Origin: GCA-003244245 sp050699835 | GTDB taxonomy: Bacteria; Actinomycetota; Actinomycetes; Mycobacteriales; Pseudonocardiaceae | DNA length: 8,853 bases | Direction: 5' to 3' | Assembly (NCBI GenBank): GCA_050699835.1 | Contig: JBOHFW010000138.1 | Span: 1-8,853, forward strand | Shown: positions 1 to 4,243 of the stretch, one piece after another | Layout of the letters: each line of letters starts with the position of its first letter | How positions within the stretch are numbered: position 1 is the first letter of the stretch | Program-made: the position numbers and the translations under genes | The notes under the pieces: model-generated | Database searches by the model: none | What the model was told of the DNA's origin: nothing | What the model saw: the letters and a program-made list of their open reading frames with translations, nothing else

Positions 1-425
1 GCCCGGTACCGGCGCCGGCGGATCAGCCCACTGGCTGCGCGGCAGGAAGCTGGCTCGGCTGGTTGCTCGCGGCGGGCCTTGGTGATCTGGACAGTGGCGT
101 AGCGGAGGCTGACGGCGATGTCGGTGGCCTCGAGCTTGTTGCGCCAGATCTTGCGGCCTTCTTCGGGCTGCCAGGAGTCGTCGGACAGTTCGCCGGTGAC
201 GGTGACCGTGGTGCCCTTGACCAGGGTGGCGGCGGCGTTCTCGGCGAGGGCGTTGAAGGCGACCACGTTGTGGAAGACGGGCGCCTTGTCGACCCAGGTG
301 TTGGTGCGACGGTTGAAGCGGCGGCCGTTGACCGCGACGGTGCACCTCAGGACCGGGACGCCACTGGGGCTGTAGTGCAGGGTCGGGTCATCGGTGAGGT
401 TGCCGTGGATGGTGATCTCGTTCAT
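1..425 (-). CDS. ssb: Single-stranded DNA-binding protein (SSB), 3' end beyond the window
   Basis: Coats single-stranded DNA during replication, repair or conjugative transfer; it acts in the cytoplasm as an oligomer. Translating from the ATG at 425-423 gives an OB-fold start, MNEITIHGNLTDDPTLHYS, then a conserved stretch like TWVDKAPVFHNVVAFNALAE (about residues 41-60) and an NKLEATDIAVSLRYAT block (about 97-112). These are the core beta-strands of bacterial SSBs. About 141 residues are visible without a stop. The start is supported by GGGAGAG seven bases upstream. The core reads cleanly. The last 25 or so visible residues become Arg-rich and unlike an SSB tail; another frame gives an Asp/Pro-rich tail, so a frameshift near 45-75 is possible. 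A second SSB in accessory DNA is common in actinobacterial plasmids and integrative elements, which fits the neighbours (inference). Family assignment is firm; whether it is the host or an element copy is not. Confidence 0.9.
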   Translation of the reverse strand, partial: MNEITIHGNLTDDPTLHYSPSGVPVLRCTVAVNGRRFNRRTNTWVDKAPVFHNVVAFNALAENAAATLVKGTTVTVTGELSDDSWQPEEGRKIWRNKLEATDIAVSLRYATVQITKARREQPAEPASCRAASGLIRRRRYR

Positions 426-543
426 TGCTCTCTCCCTGTGGCTTGGTGTCGGTGGAACGCGGCTTTGCCTCAGCGCGCCGGGTGGGGGTCCGGAGGACGG
501 CGGGGGTTCTGGCTCGTCCAGCCGGGTGGGATCACGTCAGTGA

Positions 544-556
544 CCGCCGCAGGCGG
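544..556. terminator. Short GC hairpin between two minus-strand genes
   Basis: CCGCC (544-548), loop GCA, GGCGG (552-556) form a perfect 5-bp stem with a 3-nt loop. It lies just downstream of the stop of the small minus-strand gene ending at 563 and upstream of ssb. There is no T-tract, so it could be a weak or factor-dependent terminator, or simply a GC-rich palindrome. Confidence 0.25.
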
Positions 557-562
557 CTCGTC

Positions 563-940
563 TCACCCGGGTGGATGGGCCAGGTTCATCGCCGCTTGCG
601 CCCTCCCGGTGTGCTGACCTTCGGGCGATCCACTGGCTCCGAGCCACGCGGAGACGGGCACCGGGCGAGCACCCACGCCGCACCTGGCCGGATCAGGCGC
701 GGCGGCCAAGGTCAACCCCAGCAGGCGTGGAGCTGGCTTCGAGGTAGCGGGTGACGCCGCCAGGTGGCCAGCGGCGTGTGGCCAGCGGACGCCAGGACGG
801 TGGGTGGCGCTGTCGGTCAGTTCCGGTTCCTCCCAGACCGTGCCCACCGCGTCCAGGTCGCGGGTCGCGATGTCGCGGGCGTGTTCGTCAACTACGACGG
901 GGTGGCCAAACACCGGACCACCGGCGAGGTGGGCGCGCAC
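563..940 (-). CDS. Hypothetical protein, 125 aa, accessory-element type
   Basis: I do not recognise a named family. The first 60 or so residues look like genuine coding sequence: they contain GGPVFGHPVVVDEHARDIAT followed by RDLDAVGTVWEEPELTDSAT, with mostly G or C at third codon positions. The second half is rich in Pro, Ala and Gly and looks disordered. No membrane segment or cysteine motif is visible. The GTG at 940-938 is the farthest start used here, but no good Shine-Dalgarno precedes it; GTG at 913-911 is an alternative. The frame overlaps the end of the next upstream small ORF (892-1092) by 49 bases on the same strand, which suggests translational coupling. It lies 137 bp upstream of ssb on the same strand, so the three may be co-transcribed. 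Function unknown. Confidence 0.45.
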   Translation of the reverse strand: MRAHLAGGPVFGHPVVVDEHARDIATRDLDAVGTVWEEPELTDSATHRPGVRWPHAAGHLAASPATSKPAPRLLGLTLAAAPDPARCGVGARPVPVSAWLGASGSPEGQHTGRAQAAMNLAHPPG

Positions 941-1092
941 GCCCAGTGTCTGTACCGGTGATCGCGATGGGGCGTTCCGGGGGTCATCGGCTGGCTGTGG
1001 ACAGCGCTGGTCGTGGCTGGTCTGGGTCGCTGGTGGGCGAGCTCGCCCATCGTTTCCTCGTCAGCGGTGGCGAGTTCGGGGATCCGACCCAT
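892..1092 (-). CDS. Small hypothetical protein, 66 aa
   Basis: Starts with an ATG at 1092-1090 and ends at a TAG whose complement is at 892-894. The product begins MGRIPELATADEETMGELAH and has a His/Arg-rich middle (HRDHRYRHW, about residues 42-50). Third codon positions are strongly G/C through most of the frame, which favours real coding. The Shine-Dalgarno is weak: only G-runs lie just upstream of the ATG. It overlaps the following gene (563-940) by 49 bases and fires away from the promoter region at 1093-1194. No family is recognised; the His/Arg content hints at nucleic-acid binding, but that is only a guess. Confidence 0.4.
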   Translation of the reverse strand: MGRIPELATADEETMGELAHQRPRPATTSAVHSQPMTPGTPHRDHRYRHWACAPTSPVVRCLATPS

Positions 1093-1194
1093 CCCCAGGC
1101 TGTCCCCAGGTCCCTATTTGACAGCTGTTCTACGTGTGCCAACATTCTTTTTGGGGCGCCGCCAGCTCACCTTGATCCTTTAAGGGAGAGGTGG
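1093..1194. promoter_or_regulatory. Divergent regulatory region between two small genes
   Basis: On the plus strand a perfect TTGACA -35 box (1118-1123) is followed after exactly 17 bp by AACATT (1141-1146), which matches TATAAT at three of six positions. A ribosome-binding site AAGGGAG lies at 1182-1188 before the GTG of the membrane-protein gene. On the minus strand TTGGCA (complement of 1137-1142) lies about 17 bp upstream of an A/T-rich hexamer, so two promoters may overlap face to face. CCCCAGG occurs at 1093-1099 and 1104-1110, a direct repeat with an 11-bp period (one helical turn), just upstream of the -35. That spacing would suit a repressor or activator site. Promoter activity is inferred from sequence only. 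Confidence 0.45.
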
Positions 1195-1449
1195 GTGGTG
1201 CGGGTGCCGCCGTGGGCGTGGGTGGTTGTCAGTGGCGGAGTGCTTAGCCTGGTCCGCTACTGGATGCGACTGGCCTTCCTACGACATGTCTACGACCGTC
1301 GTGGTGACCGCCAGGACCTTGAGGCCGCGGGCCGGGCACTGGGGGCCCCTAATGTGGCTGATTGTTGGCCACATGACTATTGGCCACAACGGGCAGCCGG
1401 CACCTTCGGCTCTCGTCGACGCGCCACCAACGATTCATCCACCTCATGA
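1195..1449 (+). CDS. Small single-pass membrane protein, unknown function
   Basis: An 84-residue product with one hydrophobic segment near the N-terminus (about residues 5-22, VVRVPPWAWVVVSGGVLSLV), then an aromatic/basic patch (RYWMRLAFLRHVYDRRGDR) and a soluble tail containing two WP motifs (CWPHDYWPQ). The positive-inside rule suggests the basic tail is cytoplasmic. GTG at 1195 or 1198 is chosen because AAGGGAG (1182-1188) sits 6 or 9 bases upstream and a good -35/-10 pair precedes it. The frame stays open far upstream, but that part is Arg-rich and lacks a ribosome-binding site, so it is probably not translated. I know no family for it. Small membrane proteins of this sort are common among actinobacterial integrative elements (inference). 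It converges on the zinc-ribbon gene. Confidence 0.5.
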   Translation: MVRVPPWAWVVVSGGVLSLVRYWMRLAFLRHVYDRRGDRQDLEAAGRALGAPNVADCWPHDYWPQRAAGTFGSRRRATNDSSTS

Positions 1450-1459
1450 TCGGCGCCGT

Positions 1460-1500
1460 CCCGCCCACTGAGCATAGGGCCGAGTCGAGGCGTGGGCGGG
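1460..1500. terminator. Candidate bidirectional terminator between convergent genes
   Basis: CCCGCCCAC (1460-1468) and GTGGGCGGG (1492-1500) are perfect 9-bp inverted repeats separated by 23 nt. They occupy the whole gap between the stop of the plus-strand membrane-protein gene (1449) and the stop of the minus-strand zinc-ribbon gene (1501). The position and symmetry suit a shared terminator. No T-tract follows on either side, which is usual in high-GC actinobacteria. Confidence 0.5.
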
Positions 1501-1743
1501 TTACCCGCTGGTGTGTGGCGGCCGGGAGGTGGCTGGATCGGGCTCGGCGAGTTCGCTGATCATGGTCCACCCGTCACAGTGGGTGCAGGGCACGGGCCCC
1601 GCGTCGGCGAGGCTGGGTTCCCAGGTGTGGTCGCACGTCTCGCACACCAGGACCACGCCGGGTCCCTGCCCGGGCTCGGTGTGCGGATCGTGGGGTGCGC
1701 CGGGATAAACCGGCGGGAGGAAAGGGATGAGAACGCCCGACAT
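1501..1743 (-). CDS. Small zinc-ribbon protein, 80 aa
   Basis: Two CxxC knuckles 15 residues apart, CETC at residues 34-37 and CTHC at 53-56, with aromatic and polar residues between them (HTWEP), form a classic zinc ribbon. The N-terminus is Pro-rich (MSGVLIPFLPPVYPGAPHDP) and the tail is acidic then Pro/Ser-rich. Proteins of this shape bind zinc and often contact nucleic acid or protein partners, but nothing shows which. I chose the ATG at 1743-1741 because the reading frame upstream runs into sequence that looks like group II intron RNA in antisense. No clear Shine-Dalgarno is visible, so the mRNA may be leaderless or the start may be the ATG at 1782. It converges on the small membrane protein. 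Zinc binding is well supported; the biological role is unknown. Confidence 0.65.
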   Translation of the reverse strand: MSGVLIPFLPPVYPGAPHDPHTEPGQGPGVVLVCETCDHTWEPSLADAGPVPCTHCDGWTMISELAEPDPATSRPPHTSG

Positions 1744-1762
1744 CGAAGGAGTAGCGATCCAC

Positions 1763-1789
1763 GATGGCCCCGAGTCATGCATCGGCGTC
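1763..1789 (+). other. Possible 5' exon fragment ahead of the group II intron
   Basis: AAGGAG at 1745-1750 precedes an ATG at 1763 by 12 bases. The frame reads MAPSHASAS up to 1789, just before the candidate intron 5' end. If the intron were spliced from 1790 to 3595, this frame would join in phase with the recombinase-like frame beginning at 3596. This depends on an unproven 5' splice site, and nothing in the nine residues resembles a recombinase N-terminus (normally a GYARVS-type motif), so it may be coincidence. Confidence 0.15.
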
Positions 1790-2060
1790 TGTGAGGGCGA
1801 GGGTGAAGCGTTGGCAGGGGTACGTGCAGGCCAGCCATTGAGCCGCGAAATCACAGCTTCGGGGTGCCGACGTCGTCTCACGAGATGGAAGGCCACGTCA
1901 CCGGTGGCGTTAGCGCGAGCCGTTCGGTGGGCCCCGCGCGGTCTGAGAACCTGTGCATGTACGGAGTCCTTCCGCGCGAGAACCGGGAGATCCCATTGCT
2001 CGCCTGTCCGGTTGATCACTGGGCAGGCCGCTCAGGGAAGACTGAGGTCATACGCCTGAG

Positions 2061-3538
2061 ATGGACGAGCGTGGGAAGTCAGACGGTCCCGTAGTACCTG
2101 CGAAGCTGCCGAACAACACCGCGTGCGCGGTGGTGGAGGAAAGGGGACCGGCCAAGGGGAACACGGCCAGCACAACGCATCCCGGACGCAGCGCCGGGCA
2201 CGGTGCGCCCGGTGGGCTGGCGCGTGTGCGTGAGGTAGCACGAGGAGACAAGGAAGCGCGGTTCACGGCGCTGTTGCACCATGTCACGATCGGCCGGCTT
2301 CGCGCGGCGTATCGGGCGATCCGCCCGTAGGCCGCGCCGGGGGTGGACGGGGTGAGGTGGGAGGCCTACGGCCAGGATCTGGAGGCGAATCTCCAAGACT
2401 TGCACCGTCGGCTGCAGGTAGGAAGCTACCGGGCCAGGCCGTCACGGCGGTCGTATATCCCGAAGGCGGATGGGCGGCTGCGGCCGCTGGGCATTGCCGC
2501 GTTGGAGGACAAGATCCTCCAACGGGCCGTCGTCGAGGTGCTCAACGCCGTTTATGAGACGGACTTCCGGGGTTTTTCCTACGGGTTTCAGGGCGTAACC
2601 CGCATCAGGCGTTAGATGCGCTCACGGTCGGGATCTGGCGCAAGAAGGTGAACTGGGTGCTGGATGCGGACATCCGCGACTTTTTCACCAGCCTTGATCA
2701 CAGCTGGCTGGAGAAGTTTCTTGAGCACCGGATCGCGGACAAGCGGGTCCTGTGGCTTATCCGCAAGTGGTTGAGCGCAGGCGTCATCGAGGATGGGAAC
2801 TGGTCACAGACCATGGAGGGGGCGCCGCAAGGCGCTTCGGTATCGCCGTTGCTGGCGAATGTCTATCTCCACTATGTCTTTGATCTGTGGGCTGACTGGT
2901 GGAGACGCCGCCACGCGGACGGTGAGGTGATTATCGTGCGCTGGGCGGATGACTTCATCGTTGGTTTCGAGTGTCAAGCTGATGCGCAGCGGTTTTTGGC
3001 CGAGCTTCGTGAGCGGTTCGCTAAGTTTGGGCTGGAGCTACACCCCGACAAGACGCGGCTGATCGAATTCGGGCGGTTCGCTGCCACGAATCGACAGGCG
3101 CGGGGCCTTGGGAAACCGGAGACGTTTGATTTCCTTGGCTTCACGCATATTTGCGCGAGGATGCGGGATGGGCGTTTCTGGGTGCGGCGTATCACGATCT
3201 CGAAGCGGATGCGGGCGAAGCTACGAGAGGTCAAAGACCAACTCAAGCGACGGCGACATCAGCCCATCCCTGAGCAGGGGCGGTGGTTGGCGAGCGTGGT
3301 GCGGGGCTACGGCGCTTACTACGCTGTGCCGGGCAACCGCGCGGCGGTTGCCACCTTTCGTACCCAGCTGACCAAGCTCTGGCATAAGGCGCTGGAACGC
3401 CGCAGCCAGCGCACGCGGATCAACTGGGCCCGAATGAACCGCCTGACCACCCGATGGCTCCCGCCCGCCCGCGTTATGCATCCCTTTCCCGACGTGCGCT
3501 TTCGCGCCAATACCCAAGGCAGGAGCCCAGTGCGTTAG
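2061..3538 (+). pseudogene. Group II intron reverse transcriptase/maturase, broken by a stop and a frameshift
   Basis: Intron-encoded protein that assists splicing and performs target-primed reverse transcription. Reading begins at ATG 2061 (MDERGKSDGPVVPAKL), then a linker containing EERGPAKGN and the ARFTALLHHVTIGRLRAAYR region. Lesion 1 is a TAG at 2328-2330, directly before the RT motif AAPGVDGV. Lesion 2 lies near 2590-2598: FSYGF should be followed by a PGRNPHQALDAL-type motif, but the downstream frame is shifted by net -1, fitting a 4-base deletion. From about 2599 the second frame is open to 3538 and carries the RT domain with WADDF at the catalytic site (2942-2956, W in place of the usual Y), then a maturase X domain with DFLGFTHI and GYGAYYAVPGN. 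The end, near RVMHPFPDVRF, has no HNH endonuclease domain. The TAG stop (3536-3538) lies within domain V. The family is certain; loss of function is inferred from the two lesions. Confidence 0.88.
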
Positions 3539-3555
3539 TAGCGCACGCTGGGATC
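3523..3555 (+). ncRNA. Group II intron domain V (catalytic hairpin)
   Basis: GAGCCCAG (3523-3530) pairs with CTGGGATC (3548-3555) apart from one G·A mismatch; TGCG (3531-3534) pairs with CGCA (3542-3545), leaving a 2-nt CG bulge (3546-3547). The AGC catalytic triad is present at 3524-3526. Size, triad, bulge position and the following domain VI all fit domain V. The terminal loop is 7 nt (or 5 nt closed by a U·G pair) rather than the usual GNRA tetraloop. The stop codon of the maturase ORF (3536-3538) lies in this loop. Confidence 0.8.
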
Positions 3556-3558
3556 TGT

Positions 3559-3595
3559 GCGGGGGGCCGCCCGCAAGGGCGGTCCCTACCGCGAT
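3559..3595 (+). ncRNA. Group II intron domain VI and 3' splice site
   Basis: GCGG-GGGG-CCGCCC (3559-3572), a GCAA tetraloop (3573-3576), then GGGCGG-TCCC (3577-3586), a TA bulge (3587-3588) and CCGC (3589-3592) form an almost perfect hairpin. A3588 is the expected bulged branch-point adenosine, 7 nt upstream of the last base. The intron would end with AT at 3594-3595, matching the AY consensus. Confidence 0.75.
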
Positions 3596-3833
3596 AATTC
3601 TCTTGTGGGCTGCCGGGCGGAGTGTCACAAGATCTTCCACGAGCGGATCAGCACCCGCATCAAGGTCCGGCCCGAGCTGGAGAAGGCGCTCGCGCTGGCC
3701 CACCAGTTCAAGGAGGCCGCGCCCGAGACGCCCGTCATCTTCACCCGTCCACGAACTCAAGCGCCTCGCCCGCAATGCCGCCGAGCTGATGACGCTGTCC
3801 GCCGAACTCCAGGCTGTTGTGACAGTGGTGTAA
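3596..3833 (+). pseudogene. Serine recombinase (resolvase-type) remnant
   Basis: Starting directly after the intron, the frame reads CHKIFHERISTRIKVRPELE followed by KALALAHQFKEAAPETPVIFT, ending at about 3745. The reading then shifts by one extra C in the CCC at 3744-3746 and continues as VHELKRLARNAAELMTLSAE up to LQA. These are conserved blocks of the catalytic domain of the resolvase/invertase (serine recombinase) family, including the KRLARN helix. The N-terminal part with the nucleophile serine is missing, and the protein stops at TAA 3831-3833 far short of the DNA-binding region. So it is truncated at both ends and frameshifted. A further missing base near 3617 may also have scrambled the first codons. 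It is probably debris of an integrative element or resolution system that the intron entered or landed beside. It cannot encode an active enzyme. Confidence 0.8.
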
Positions 3834-3845
3834 GGCAGGGTGTGG

Positions 3846-4021
3846 ATGTCTATTATGCCGCCGTTTACGTGGGAAGCGATTATGGAGCCGGGAATGGTTG
3901 ATGAAGTGGTATGGGTGCTGCAGGTGGCGAGGTAGGCGGCGGAGGGGATGCGGGTGGCATCGAGCATACCAGTGTCCCGTGGAGATACGGCAGCGGTTCG
4001 GGAGATTAAGGATCGAATGTG
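3846..4021 (+). pseudogene. Decayed small ORF of unknown function
   Basis: An ATG at 3846, with AAGGCAGGG upstream (3833-3841), opens a frame reading MSIMPPFTWEAIMEPGMVDE and then VVWVLQVAR before a TAG at 3933-3935. The same frame continues afterwards with plausible protein (AAEGMRVASSIPVSRGDTAA, then VREIKDRM) to a stop at 4019-4021. The simplest reading is a small gene of about 58 residues split by one nonsense mutation. Alternatively only the 29-residue first half is translated. I do not recognise the family. Its position beside recombinase debris suggests accessory origin. Confidence 0.35.
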
Positions 4022-4225
4022 ATTGCAAAGGACACGGAGCCCCCGGTGCTCGAAGTCCCGGGCGATCGAGCGCAGACTATGGCCTTATCAGCTGCCAATA
4101 CGACTCGACGACCACCTTCGCCTCACCCAAGTCCGGTTCCTGCGCAGGAGGCGTCAGGACTGGTGGGTGCTTGGGGATCTGGTGAGACAGAATGAGCGGT
4201 AGGCTGAAGATCTGATTGTCACCAT
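4022..4225. other. Non-coding stretch between element debris and rel
   Basis: No convincing gene on either strand. It probably holds the junction between the accessory DNA and the core chromosome, plus the rel promoter at its right end. A CCCGG/CCGGG inverted repeat lies near 4041-4061. I see no obvious direct repeat that would mark an attachment site. Confidence 0.4.
4200..4205 (+). promoter_or_regulatory. Candidate -10 box for rel
   Basis: TAGGCT fits the actinobacterial TANNNT -10 pattern and would start transcription near 4212, leaving a leader of about 32 nt to the GTG at 4244. No good -35 is visible at 16-18 bp, which is common for this type. The same hexamer precedes the MBL hydrolase gene. 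Confidence 0.35.
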
Positions 4226-4243
4226 GTGGCGGGAGAGTGTGAT

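Larger units (their letters stand above)
1790..3595 (+). mobile_element. Group II intron (retroelement) with degenerate maturase ORF
   Basis: A self-splicing ribozyme and retroelement that moves by reverse splicing, helped by its own reverse transcriptase. The 3' part is clear: a domain V hairpin (3523-3555), then a domain VI hairpin with a bulged A at 3588, then a terminal AT (3594-3595), 7 nt from the branch point as expected. The internal reading frame (2061-3538) encodes a group II maturase. The 5' end is less certain. The stretch from about 1790 to 2060 has no convincing gene and resembles domain I-IV RNA leading into the maturase start; GTGAGGG at 1790 is the best candidate because it approximates the GUGYG consensus, with one mismatch at the fourth base. 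The intron could also be truncated at its 5' end. Because the maturase is broken, the intron could move or splice only with a helper supplied in trans, if at all. Confidence 0.7.

Noticed and set aside
63..617. 184-aa plus-strand frame opposite ssb
   Set aside because: Gly/Val/Asp-rich shadow of the ssb gene, which has clear homology on the minus strand.
751..1194. Upstream part of the long plus-strand frame ending at 1449
   Set aside because: It is antisense to two better-supported minus-strand genes and Arg/Gly-rich like GC shadow frames; the promoter and ribosome-binding site point to a start at 1195/1198.
1744..2019. N-terminal extension of the zinc-ribbon frame to 172 aa
   Set aside because: This stretch is most likely group II intron RNA on the other strand, and the extended translation has no protein-like features.
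3221..3967. 248-aa minus-strand frame over the maturase end and recombinase remnant
   Set aside because: It is antisense to clear maturase and recombinase homology and to the domain V/VI hairpins; the open frame is a by-product of high GC.
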